DNA of 7,348 bases. It comes from CAYPZU01 sp964415395. GTDB lineage: Bacteria; Chlamydiota; Chlamydiia; Chlamydiales; SM23-39. The position numbers were made by a program, and so were the translations under genes. The notes below the pieces were generated by a model. That model was not told where the DNA came from. It was given only the letters and a program-made list of their open reading frames with translations, and searched no databases. The DNA lies in the NCBI GenBank assembly GCA_964415395.1, contig CAYPZU010000088.1:1-7348 (forward strand), read 5' to 3'. This document shows, piece by piece, positions 1-6,877 of this stretch; positions within the stretch are counted from its first letter, which is position 1, and the number at the start of each line of letters is the position of its first letter.

Positions 1-1
1 T

Positions 2-238
2 TCCAACCTGTCCCGGAACGCAATCCGCCCTTCGCTTTCCCTTGGGACTGGCATTGATCTGTGTTTTCACGGCAGCAAAGAAAAGTTCGCTGCCGGTCTG
101 ACGGGCGGCTATGAAGTCAATTATTGGCCGAACCAGAGCGAATGGGTTCGTTTTGTCGGACAGTATAGCGGAGAGTTCAAGCATCCAGGCGACTTGACTT
201 TCCACGGGGCCGTTGTACAAGGGTATGTCATTTTCTAA
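2..238 (+). CDS. C-terminal end of an Lpg1974-like outer-membrane beta-barrel protein (5'-truncated)
   Basis: An open frame enters from the left edge and ends at TAA 236-238, giving 78 residues with no start in the window. The residues alternate polar and hydrophobic as in outer-membrane beta strands, and the chain ends in ...GYVIF, with the terminal phenylalanine typical of barrel proteins recognised by BamA. It aligns by eye with the C-terminus of the next gene: both have G-x-GI-x-L, then F-x-A-x-L, GYE...W-P-x-Q, an R-rich strand, GD...G...V-x-G and a final F. It is therefore probably a paralogue of that porin-like protein. It probably sits in the outer membrane and could act as a channel or structural protein. 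The family name comes from motif recognition, not a search. The following gene is only 9 bp away on the same strand, so the two are probably co-transcribed. Confidence 0.82.
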   Translation, partial: SNLSRNAIRPSLSLGTGIDLCFHGSKEKFAAGLTGGYEVNYWPNQSEWVRFVGQYSGEFKHPGDLTFHGAVVQGYVIF

Positions 239-242
239 GGAG
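237..242 (+). promoter_or_regulatory. Shine-Dalgarno AAGGAG overlapping the upstream stop codon
   Basis: AAGGAG lies 5 nt before the ATG at 248. Its first two bases are the last two bases of the upstream TAA (236-238). Ribosomes ending the first porin gene would stop directly on the initiation site of the second, which supports ATG 248 as the true start and suggests coupled translation. Confidence 0.8.
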
Positions 243-247
243 AGCGA

Positions 248-1315
248 ATGAAGAATTATGCGTTTTTGGCTTGCGTCTTTTTCACTCAAGGATTTGCGGA
301 CTGTCTGACGCCCCATATCCCCCCTTGCATGACCGAGTTGAATTTCCTCAATCCCGCAAGATGTTCGGCCATAGAGATCTCAGCCGATTTTCTTTATTTA
401 AAAGCCAATTCGGAAACGTTCGACTGGGCGGCGACCTATTTAGCCTACAATACCGTTTTCCCGCCTAATTTAAGCGCGCGCCAAAATCTCCGGATCAAAG
501 ACACCGATCTTCCCTGGACCCCTTCTTTCCGGGTTGCGGGAGCCTTCTCCATTTCCGGATGGGATAACACGTTCGCCTGGACTTATTATAACGGAAAAAA
601 TACCGATAGCGCCTCCTTCCAGATCAATCCCCAAAATGGAGTTTTGGGCGTTTCGACAAAAGTTGTCGTCCCCGTCTGGGTTTCCGGCAACGGAGTGATC
701 GATTTCGGCGAATTTTCGACCCGCTACAGGATGGTCTTGAACTGTCTGGATTGGGAGATGGGAAAATCGCTCTACGCCACAACCCATCTCTTGATGCGCC
801 CTTATTTTGGGATGCGGGGGGCGAGGCTCACCCAAAAGATGATCACGAAAGGGACGAATCAGCTTCCGCTCAATCCCGACGAGATTCAATTTTCAAAAAT
901 GAAAGTCGAAAACGATTTCCGCGGACTCGGCCCCCGGATTGGGTGCGATGGAAAGTGGAAAATCAATTCCGTTTTCTCTTTCTACGGGGAAGCCGCTGCC
1001 TCCCTGCTCGGCGGCTATTTCGATCTGCACGAGAATGAAACATTCAACTACGTTTCGCCTGCCGATGAGATCTATAGCAAAAACACGTTTAAATTCTGGT
1101 CGTTCAAACCCTGCGTCGATGTAGGCCTTGGAATCGAGCTGTTTTACGAATTCATGGACGAGCGTTTTTCAGCCACTCTCGACGTCGGATATGAATTCCA
1201 CGCCTGGCCGGAGCAGATGCAGCTCTTCAGGCTCTACACAGCCCCTTACGCGGTCAAACAGGTGGGAGACGTAGGCATTCAGGGTCTGACAGTCAGCGGA
1301 GCGGTTTCCTTTTAA
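248..1315 (+). CDS. Lpg1974-like pore-forming outer-membrane protein (MOMP-like porin), complete
   Basis: This 355-residue protein starts with a signal peptide: MKN, a hydrophobic core at residues 4-13, and a probable cleavage site after GFA at 15-17. The rest looks like amphipathic beta strands rich in aromatic residues and ends in AVSF. Landmarks reminiscent of the Lpg1974 / Legionella_OMP family are ISADFLYLKA (44-53), the GWD-F-WTYYNG strand (104-116), RPYFGMRGA (184-192), RGLGPRIG (225-232), FYGEAAASLLGG (245-256) and GYEFHAWPEQ (314-323). Family members are outer-membrane porins; in chlamydia-like organisms they are thought to stand in for or accompany MOMP. Six cysteines remain after cleavage (19, 27, 39, 166, 233, 289), compatible with disulfide cross-linking as in chlamydial envelopes. 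The gene is the second of a tandem pair. Its 3' end overlaps the convergent nucleotidyltransferase gene by 23 bp, and I see no intrinsic terminator there. Substrate specificity cannot be read from the sequence. Confidence 0.87.
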   Translation: MKNYAFLACVFFTQGFADCLTPHIPPCMTELNFLNPARCSAIEISADFLYLKANSETFDWAATYLAYNTVFPPNLSARQNLRIKDTDLPWTPSFRVAGAFSISGWDNTFAWTYYNGKNTDSASFQINPQNGVLGVSTKVVVPVWVSGNGVIDFGEFSTRYRMVLNCLDWEMGKSLYATTHLLMRPYFGMRGARLTQKMITKGTNQLPLNPDEIQFSKMKVENDFRGLGPRIGCDGKWKINSVFSFYGEAAASLLGGYFDLHENETFNYVSPADEIYSKNTFKFWSFKPCVDVGLGIELFYEFMDERFSATLDVGYEFHAWPEQMQLFRLYTAPYAVKQVGDVGIQGLTVSGAVSF

Positions 1316-2259
1316 CGACCCTATCTGCGAGCTTTGTCAAAAGCGAAGCTCCTTCGTATAGCTTCTGAATTTCTTCGTCTGTCAGATCGCGGGTTGAAAC
1401 AATCATTCCAAACCGCTCTCTCAGTTCGATTTCGAAAATCAGCTGCCTCCGGATCCGCTCTGCAAATTCAGCGTCGAGAACGCCTTCCCTTTCCAACAGG
1501 CTGATCCCTTCGAAAAGATTTTCAGGATAGAGATCCCTTTCCATAATGAGGTATTGGAGCAGTTCCACAGTGGGTTTGATCCACCTGCCCTTGACTGTGA
1601 ACGTCTCCTCCTGAACTCCTATCCCCCCCGCTCCTTTTCTCCCCAGATAGAGCTGTTTGAGGNNNNNNNNNNTTGAGGATTTTTGCATGGTAGATCGTTC
1701 TTTTCATCGCTGAACGGGTCTTCTCGTATTCATCGGCAATGACCGAGCCGAACTCTTTCCGCTTTTGCGGGCAATGGCTGAAAAATTCCTCGTAGAGAAG
1801 CCTCGATCCGCCTCCGAATTTAGGGTTGTACAGAGCGTAGCGGAGCGTCACGCTTCGCGCATGGAGCCTGAGAAAATTCAATTCAGCAGGCGTGGCGAGA
1901 AGATCTGGGCTCGAGGGATACGCCAAGAGATTTTCCGTCGGCGGATGCCATCCTTTCCGGTCCCAGAAAATCCCCTCTTTTTCGCAAAGCGAATAGAAGC
2001 GGTCGACGAGAGGAAAAATCGTTTCTTTTTTTTGGCCCGAAGGAATGAGCAGGGCGAACTCAAGATCTGAATCAGCCAAGGCGATCCCGTAAGAGTAAGA
2101 CCCCATCAAAGCAAGAGCCGCCTCAGCCGCTCCGGTTTCCCGGATCGCCTGGAGGAAAAGCCGTTCGATTCTCCCGACTTTCTCCGCATTGTTCTGCTCC
2201 AGCTCCCCCCAAGTCAAAGCGGAGAGAATGCTGGGGATCAATAAAAGCCACTGTTTCAA
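1293..2259 (-). CDS. Putative GlnD/DUF294-like nucleotidyltransferase, frame interrupted by an assembly gap
   Basis: The pol-beta-type nucleotidyltransferase motif is clear: G53-S54-YSYG followed by D63-S-D65, the GS...DxD pattern that binds nucleotide and two metal ions. A helix precedes it (about residues 25-45). The C-terminal half is helical and contains GRWIKPTVELLQYL and then LFEGISLLEREGVLDAEFAE, which resembles the helical region after the catalytic domain in DUF294/GlnD-like proteins. That assignment is inference, and the substrate is unknown. As printed, the frame breaks at the Ns (1663-1672). Removing the Ns and one copy of the flanking TTGAGG gives 951 bp, or 316 residues, reading HAKIL-KQLYLGRK across the join. 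The proposed start is TTG 2259, only two codons after an in-frame TGA (2265-2263) and without a visible Shine-Dalgarno; TTG 2241 or 2217 are alternatives. With TTG 2259 the N-terminus is oddly hydrophobic (residues 4-17). The gene begins 51 bp after sufS and may be read from the suf transcript. Confidence 0.75.
1663..1672. other. 10-N assembly gap with identical 6-bp flanks
   Basis: Ten undetermined bases are flanked by TTGAGG on the left (1657-1662) and again on the right (1673-1678). Ten Ns is a placeholder length often written by scaffolders when contigs touch or overlap. Deleting the Ns and one TTGAGG (16 bases) shifts the frame by exactly the amount needed to join the two halves of the minus-strand nucleotidyltransferase. 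The same two codons (Leu-Lys) are encoded on both sides. The frameshift is therefore most likely not biological. Confidence 0.85.
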
Positions 2260-2279
2260 ATTTCACCGAACGGAAATTT
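2258..2279. repeat. Inverted repeat overlapping the proposed nucleotidyltransferase start
   Basis: AAATTTC (2258-2264) and GAAATTT (2273-2279) are perfect 7-bp inverted arms around an 8-base loop. The structure falls in the 51-bp sufS-nucleotidyltransferase gap and covers the TTG start at 2259-2257. No T-run follows on either strand, so it is not a convincing intrinsic terminator. It could hide the start codon in the mRNA, mark a processing site between sufS and the next gene, or be chance in an AT-rich spacer. Confidence 0.35.
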
Positions 2280-2310
2280 AGAGGAATCCCGATTTTGGGA
2301 CTAAGAAATT

Positions 2311-3489
2311 CTATCTTTGGACGAGCAGGGCGCAGGCCTGTTCGACCGCGGCGCAGAAGAGGTCGACTTCCTGAAGCGTATTATAGACGCCGAAGGAGGC
2401 GCGGGCCGCCGATTCGCAGCCGAAGGCGCGGAGCGCAGGCTGGGCGCACAGATGGCCGGAGCGGATTGCGATCTGCTTTAGGTCGAGATAGGAGGCGAGA
2501 TCGAGCGGATGGATCCCATCGATGTTGAAAGTGAGGATCGGCCCTTTTTCAGGCGCCGTTCCGATGAGTTTGACTCCCGGGATTTGGGCAAGCTGATTTT
2601 GCGCTCTACGGAGGAGTGTGTCTTCCCAGGCGGCGATCTTCTCTCTGCCGGCAGACTGGATGAAATCGAGCGCGGCTTTGAGCGCGATCACCGGGCCGAT
2701 GATCGGCGTGCCGGCTTCGAAGCGGAGCGGCGGGGTCTGGTACGTGGCGCGCTCGAGATCGACCCGTTCGATCATGTCTCCGCCGCCGTCAATCGGCGGC
2801 ATCGTTTCCAGCAGTTCTTTTTTGCCGTAGAGAACGCCGACGCCCGTAGGTCCGTAGCATTTGTGGCCGGAAAAGGCGTAGAAGTCGCAGCCAAGCGCCT
2901 GGACGTCGAGGGGCATGTGGGGCGCGGCCTGCGCGCCATCGACAACGAGAACGGCGTTTTGTTTGGCTTTCGCAATCTCCCCAATCGGGTTGACGGTTCC
3001 TGTCACGTTGGAGACGTGGGCGAGCGAGATGATTCTGGTTTGCGGGGTGATCCTCCCCTGCCACTCAAGGACGCCGTTTGCGGAGACAGGAATATAGCGG
3101 AGAACCGCGCCGCTTCTTTCGGCGAGCATCTGCCACGGCACGAGATTCGAGTGGTGCTCCATGACTGAGATGAGGATCTCGTCGCCGGGCTCGAGCCGCT
3201 GGCCGAAGGATTGCGCGATGAGATTGAGGGCGTCTGTCGTCCCGCGGGTAAAGACGACCTCTTCGAAATGAGCCGCATTGAGAAACGAGCGGGCCGCCTC
3301 GCGCGCGGAGTTGTATTTTTCCGTCGCCTTCAGAGAAGGCTTGTAGATCGCTCTATGCACCGTGGCGTATTCGGCGCTGTAAAACTGAGTCAGTGCGTCG
3401 ATGACGGAGCGGGGCTTGTGCGCGGTGGCCGCGCTGTCGAGATAAACCAGCTCGGGATGATGCGTAAAAATCGGGAACTCACTGCGCAT
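2311..3489 (-). CDS. sufS: SufS, PLP-dependent cysteine desulfurase
   Basis: SufS converts L-cysteine to L-alanine and holds the released sulfur as a persulfide, which is passed to SufB for cluster assembly in the cytoplasm. The 392-residue protein is a complete group II desulfurase (SufS/CsdA type). Visible features are LDSAATAHKP at the N-terminus (17-26), the cofactor-stacking histidine in MEHHSN (110-115), VVDGAQ with Asp184 and Gln187 for PLP, Lys210 in SGHKCYGPTG as the Schiff-base lysine, Cys348 in RSGHLCAQP as the persulfide cysteine, and RASFGVYNT (363-371). It begins at ATG 3489, overlapping the end of sufD by 11 bp, with AAGGAG (3499-3494) 4 nt upstream. It ends in TAG at 2311. It is somewhat shorter than the roughly 406-residue E. 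coli SufS because of a shorter N-terminus. No SufE or SufU sulfur-transfer partner is encoded in the window. Confidence 0.97.
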   Translation of the reverse strand: MRSEFPIFTHHPELVYLDSAATAHKPRSVIDALTQFYSAEYATVHRAIYKPSLKATEKYNSAREAARSFLNAAHFEEVVFTRGTTDALNLIAQSFGQRLEPGDEILISVMEHHSNLVPWQMLAERSGAVLRYIPVSANGVLEWQGRITPQTRIISLAHVSNVTGTVNPIGEIAKAKQNAVLVVDGAQAAPHMPLDVQALGCDFYAFSGHKCYGPTGVGVLYGKKELLETMPPIDGGGDMIERVDLERATYQTPPLRFEAGTPIIGPVIALKAALDFIQSAGREKIAAWEDTLLRRAQNQLAQIPGVKLIGTAPEKGPILTFNIDGIHPLDLASYLDLKQIAIRSGHLCAQPALRAFGCESAARASFGVYNTLQEVDLFCAAVEQACALLVQR

Positions 3490-4681
3490 AGCTCTCCTTG
3501 AGAGAGGGGCGCAAGGAGGCCGGAGCTTCTTCGAGCAGCTCGGAGCAAAAGCCGTTCACAAGCCACCGTTTCGCCTCATCGAGGTCGAGCCCGCGGGAGC
3601 GGAGATAGAAGAGCTCTTCTTCATCGAGCTGGGCGACGGTGGCCCCGTGGGAGGCTTTCACATCGTCGGCGAAAATCTCGAGATTCGGTTTCGCGTGGGC
3701 GGAGGCTTCGTCGCTTAAAACGAGATTCCGGTTGAGCTGGTAGGCTTCCGTTTTCTGGGCGATCGGGCGGACGTAGATTTTCCCTTCGAAGCTCGAGCGG
3801 GTTTTGTCTTTTAATACGCCCCGGAAATGCTGCCGCGAGCGGGTGTTGGGAGCGGCGTGCTCGACTATGGCATGGATGTGGGCCTGAGCGTCGCCCGCAA
3901 GACTCCAAAGGCCCTGCAGAAGGGTTTCGCTGTTCTCTTCCAGAAGCTGGACTTTGATCGAGGCGCGCCAAAGCGAAGAGCCGTGCGTGAAAGTGCGGTA
4001 GACGAAGCGGCTGTCCCGCTTTTGGCCTGCGCGGATCGACTGGAAAAGCTGCGCCTGTTTCGGCAGAGTCTGCGCATCGGTTAGGATCAGTTCGGCCGCC
4101 TCGTCGAGCGACGATTCGATGGCGAGGTTGCAGAGGGCGGCGCTCCCTTCGTTTTTCTGGATCAGTTCGAGTCTGGCCTCCCTGCCGAGATAAACTTCAA
4201 GGCGGGGCGAAGAAAAACTCTCCCCGGTGAAATAATAGACCACTTCAATCGGCGCATCCAGGCGGCACTTGGGCGGAGCATAGAGGAACGCCCCTCTTCC
4301 CTGGAGGGCGGCATTGAGAGCGGCGAAGGGATCTTTCTCTTCTTTGAGCGTCCGGGAGAGCCTGTTTTGTAAAAACAGACCATAGGTGCGCATCGCAGCG
4401 TCGAGCGGCAGGCATACGAGCGGGGCTGGAACTTGAGAGAGGCTCTCTTCAAAAAAGCCGTCGACGAAAACGATCCGGGCCGTTCCGCTTTTGGAGAGGG
4501 AAAGGGGTTTTCTCTCTGCCATCTTTGGAAAATGGAGCTTTGAGAGGGGCAGATACTGGAACGCTTCGGCTTTGGCGCGGGGAAGACCCAGCGTCTGGAA
4601 ATGATCCCACGCTTTTTTCCGCGCGTTGAATAGAAGATCTTTCGGATCGATCCGCTCTTCCCAATACTGATCGAGGATCAC
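3479..4681 (-). CDS. sufD: SufD, Fe-S cluster assembly complex subunit
   Basis: SufD pairs with SufB and two SufC ATPases in the SufBC2D complex that builds iron-sulfur clusters in the cytoplasm. The 400-residue protein has a divergent helical N-terminal part, a central beta-helix core (about 130-300) and the diagnostic C-terminal block: KTEAYQLNRNLVLS (310-323), KPNLEIFADDVKASHGATV (331-349) and the helical end with ELFYLRSRGL (356-365) and VNGF (375-378). His345 in ASHGAT matches the E. coli SufD histidine (H360 from memory) implicated at the SufB-SufD interface. The E. coli cysteine two residues before it is alanine here (Ala343). The start is GTG 4681, overlapping the sufC TGA as GTGA, with AAAGGG (4693-4688) 6 nt upstream. 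The length is slightly below the roughly 423 residues of E. coli SufD. The overlaps at both ends argue for coupled translation. Confidence 0.96.
   Translation of the reverse strand: MILDQYWEERIDPKDLLFNARKKAWDHFQTLGLPRAKAEAFQYLPLSKLHFPKMAERKPLSLSKSGTARIVFVDGFFEESLSQVPAPLVCLPLDAAMRTYGLFLQNRLSRTLKEEKDPFAALNAALQGRGAFLYAPPKCRLDAPIEVVYYFTGESFSSPRLEVYLGREARLELIQKNEGSAALCNLAIESSLDEAAELILTDAQTLPKQAQLFQSIRAGQKRDSRFVYRTFTHGSSLWRASIKVQLLEENSETLLQGLWSLAGDAQAHIHAIVEHAAPNTRSRQHFRGVLKDKTRSSFEGKIYVRPIAQKTEAYQLNRNLVLSDEASAHAKPNLEIFADDVKASHGATVAQLDEEELFYLRSRGLDLDEAKRWLVNGFCSELLEEAPASLRPSLKESYAQ
3494..3499 (-). promoter_or_regulatory. Shine-Dalgarno AAGGAG of sufS, inside the end of sufD
   Basis: On the minus strand AAGGAG is followed by 4 nt and the ATG at 3489. 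It lies within the last codons of sufD and fixes the sufS start, giving the gene its own initiation site besides possible coupling through the 11-bp overlap. Confidence 0.75.
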
Positions 4682-5412
4682 GCGTAGCCCTTTGCTTCGA
4701 GTTCAAGCGCCAGTTCCGGCCCGCCCGTTCGGATGATTTGGCCGTCCGAGAGGACGTGGACGAAATCGGGCTTGATGTAGTCGAGAAGGCGCTGGTAGTG
4801 GGTGATGAGAAGCAGCGCGTTGTCGCTCCTGCGCATCTGGTTGACGCCGGCTGCGACGATCCGCATCGCGTCGATGTCGAGTCCCGAGTCGGTCTCGTCG
4901 AGTACGGATAGAGCGGGATCGAAAAGAGCCATCTGGAGGATCTCGTTTCTCTTTTTCTCGCCGCCCGAAAACCCTTCGTTGATATTGCGGGTCTTGAACT
5001 CGCTCCGGATCTCCATCGCCTTCATCTTCTGCTCGAGGAGATCTTCGAATGCGTCGGGAGAGAGCGGCTCTAAGCCGCGCCCTTTTCTCTGCGCGTTGAG
5101 GGCGGCTGCCAAAAACTGGCTGTTCGAAACGCCCGAAATTTCGAGTGGATACTGGAAGCTCATGAAGAGACCTGCATGGGAGCGCTCTTCCGGCGCCATC
5201 TCAAGGAGGTTCTGCCCTTTGAACCAGATTTCCCCTTCGGTGATTTCATAGGCGGGATGGCCGGCCAGGATTTTGGCGAGAGTCGATTTTCCGGCGCCGT
5301 TCGGCCCCATGATCGCATGGATCTCTCCCCTTTCGATTCGTAAGTTCAGCCCTTTAAGGATCTGTTTCCCCTCTACCGACGCAGAGAGATTTTTGATTTC
5401 CAGCATCTTCAT
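4678..5412 (-). CDS. sufC: SufC, ABC-type ATPase of the SUF complex
   Basis: SufC is the soluble ATPase that drives conformational change of SufB-SufD during Fe-S cluster assembly; it is not a transporter despite its ABC fold. All motifs are intact in the 244 residues: Walker A GPNGAGKST (36-44), Q-loop Gln87 in SFQYP, the SufC-type signature FSGGEKKR (148-155), Walker B ending LSVLDETDSGLD (168-179, Asp172/Glu173) and the H-loop His205 in THYQRLL. The ETDSGLD form after Walker B, with the GEKKRNEI context, separates SufC from importer and exporter ATPases. Start ATG 5412 overlaps the sufB TGA as ATGA; a second ATG at 5406 would remove only two residues. No strong Shine-Dalgarno is seen, so re-initiation after sufB is likely. 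The stop TGA overlaps the GTG of sufD. Confidence 0.97.
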   Translation of the reverse strand: MKMLEIKNLSASVEGKQILKGLNLRIERGEIHAIMGPNGAGKSTLAKILAGHPAYEITEGEIWFKGQNLLEMAPEERSHAGLFMSFQYPLEISGVSNSQFLAAALNAQRKGRGLEPLSPDAFEDLLEQKMKAMEIRSEFKTRNINEGFSGGEKKRNEILQMALFDPALSVLDETDSGLDIDAMRIVAAGVNQMRRSDNALLLITHYQRLLDYIKPDFVHVLSDGQIIRTGGPELALELEAKGYA

Positions 5413-6848
5413 CCCACAGAATGTTCAAGTTTCAGCGCGAGGAGCTTCTGCGCCTCGGCGGCGAATTCGAGCGGCAGCTCGCGGATCACCTCTTTGCAAA
5501 ATCCGTTCACGATCAAGTTGATCGCGTCTTCGCGCCCGATCCCGCGGCTTTGCAGATAAAAAATTTGTTCTTCGTTCATTTTCGACGTGGAGGCTTCATG
5601 CTCCACCTGGCTCGAGCTATTCCCCGCTTCGATATACGGGAACGTATTTGCGGAGCAGCGGTTGCCCACCAGCATCGAGTCGCACTGCGTGTAGTTTCTG
5701 GCCCGCTCCGCTTTGGGAGCAATCTTGACGAGGCCGCGGTAGCTATTATGCGACTCGTCGGCCGAAATCCCTTTCGAGACGATCGTCGATTTCGTGTCTT
5801 TGCCGACGTGGATCATTTTCGTTCCTGTGTCGGCCTGCATTTTCCCATTCGTCAGAGCCACCGAGTAGAACTCGCCCACAGAGCGGTCCCCTCTCAAGAT
5901 GCAGCTCGGGTATTTCCAAGTGATCGCTGCGCCCGCTTCCACCTGCGTCCACGCGATCTTCGAGTCGTTGCCCGCGCAGAGGCCTCTCTTCGTCACGAAA
6001 TTGTAGATCCCGCCCTTGCCCGTTTTGGGATCGCCGGCATACCAGTTCTGCACGGTCGAATATTTGATCTCGGCCCGCTCTTTCGCAACCAGCTCGACGA
6101 CAGCGGCATGGAGCTGGTTCGTATCGAACGCCGGCGCCGTGCAACCCTCGAGATAACTCACATACGAGCCTTCCTCGGCAATGATCAGCGTCCTTTCGAA
6201 CTGGCCCGTCTCTTTCTCGTTGATCCTGAAGTACGTCGACAGCTCGATCGGGCATCTCACCCCTTTCGGCACATAGACGAAAGAGCCGTCGGAGAAGACA
6301 GCCGAATTGAGCGCGGCGAAGAAGTTGTCTCCGATCGGGACTACAGTTCCCAGATACTCTTCGATCAGCGCCGGATATTTCTTCACCGCCTCGGAAATCG
6401 AGCAGAGGACGACGCCCGCCTCGACGAGCTTCTTCTGGAAGGTCGTCCCGAGGGAGACCGAGTCGAAAACGACGTCTACGGCCACATTCGTCAGCCGCTT
6501 CTGCTCATCGAGAGGGATCCCCAGCTTCTCAAACGTCTTCAGGATCTCCGGGTCGACCTCTTCGAGGCTCTCCAGCCGCGGCTTGCTCTTCGGCTCGGCG
6601 TAGTAGGCCATCTCCTGGTAGTTGATCGGGGGGTATTTCACGTTCGGCCAGGAGGGCTCTTCCATCTCCTGCCACTTCTTATACGCCTTGAGCCTGAATT
6701 TCAGCATGAATTCCGGCTCATCTTTGCGCGCGGAAATCGCCCGTATCGTCTCTTCGCTTAAGCCTTTAGGGAATACGTCCGATTCGATCGGCGTGACGAA
6801 GCCATACTTGTAATCGGAGGCGGAAAAAGTTTCTTGCTCTGTAGACAT
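5409..6848 (-). CDS. sufB: SufB, Fe-S cluster scaffold protein
   Basis: SufB is the scaffold on which the nascent cluster forms after sulfur arrives from SufS; it works in the cytoplasmic SufBC2D complex. The 479-residue protein is full length (E. coli about 495). It carries the conserved N-terminal YKYGFVTPIE and LKFRLKAYKKW blocks (14-22, 49-59), VPKGVRCPIELSTYFRIN (193-210), EGCTAP with Cys236 (E. coli C254, sulfur acceptor), the beta-helix core, RNYTQCDSML with Cys389 and VEHEAS with His417/Glu418. Cys389, His417 and Glu418 keep the same mutual spacing as C405, H433 and E434 of E. coli, residues linked to cluster assembly. Start ATG 6848 is preceded closely (2 nt) by AGAAGG (6856-6851); the next in-frame ATG is at codon 48, inside conserved sequence, so 6848 is preferred. 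It is the first gene of the operon behind a strong promoter. Confidence 0.97.
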   Translation of the reverse strand: MSTEQETFSASDYKYGFVTPIESDVFPKGLSEETIRAISARKDEPEFMLKFRLKAYKKWQEMEEPSWPNVKYPPINYQEMAYYAEPKSKPRLESLEEVDPEILKTFEKLGIPLDEQKRLTNVAVDVVFDSVSLGTTFQKKLVEAGVVLCSISEAVKKYPALIEEYLGTVVPIGDNFFAALNSAVFSDGSFVYVPKGVRCPIELSTYFRINEKETGQFERTLIIAEEGSYVSYLEGCTAPAFDTNQLHAAVVELVAKERAEIKYSTVQNWYAGDPKTGKGGIYNFVTKRGLCAGNDSKIAWTQVEAGAAITWKYPSCILRGDRSVGEFYSVALTNGKMQADTGTKMIHVGKDTKSTIVSKGISADESHNSYRGLVKIAPKAERARNYTQCDSMLVGNRCSANTFPYIEAGNSSSQVEHEASTSKMNEEQIFYLQSRGIGREDAINLIVNGFCKEVIRELPLEFAAEAQKLLALKLEHSVG

Positions 6849-6859
6849 AGCCTTCTAAC

Positions 6860-6877
6860 AAAATTGGAAGGAATTTT
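6860..6877. promoter_or_regulatory. Inverted repeat over the sufB -10/start region (candidate operator)
   Basis: AAAATT (6860-6865) and AATTTT (6872-6877) are perfect inverted arms separated by 6 bases. The repeat covers most of the -10 box and the predicted transcription start of sufB, a usual place for a repressor site. No known operator consensus is recognised and no regulator gene is in the window; the AT-rich context makes chance possible. Confidence 0.35.

Noticed and set aside
1329..1351. GAGCTT / AAGCTC inverted repeat just after the porin stop as a terminator
   Set aside because: The stem is 6 bp with an 11-base loop and no T-run, and it lies inside the coding sequence of the convergent gene.
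1522..1662. Serine/glycine-rich C-terminal tail read past the Ns in the first frame of the nucleotidyltransferase
   Set aside because: It arises only from the wrong frame after the placeholder gap. The other frame gives a sensible helical sequence to 1293.
2509..3168. A 219-codon plus-strand frame opposite sufS
   Set aside because: It is antisense to a full-length SufS with all catalytic residues. The composition is Arg/Asp/Gly-rich and no domain is visible.
5421..6761. A 446-codon open frame on the plus strand opposite sufB
   Set aside because: It is fully antisense to a strongly conserved SufB, its product is arginine/histidine-rich low-complexity sequence with no recognisable motif, and it has no promoter or Shine-Dalgarno. 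It is a mirror of biased codon use.
6851..6871. CCTTC / GAAGG pairing that could hide the sufB Shine-Dalgarno
   Set aside because: With transcription starting near 6866, the upstream arm (6867-6871) would not be in the mRNA.
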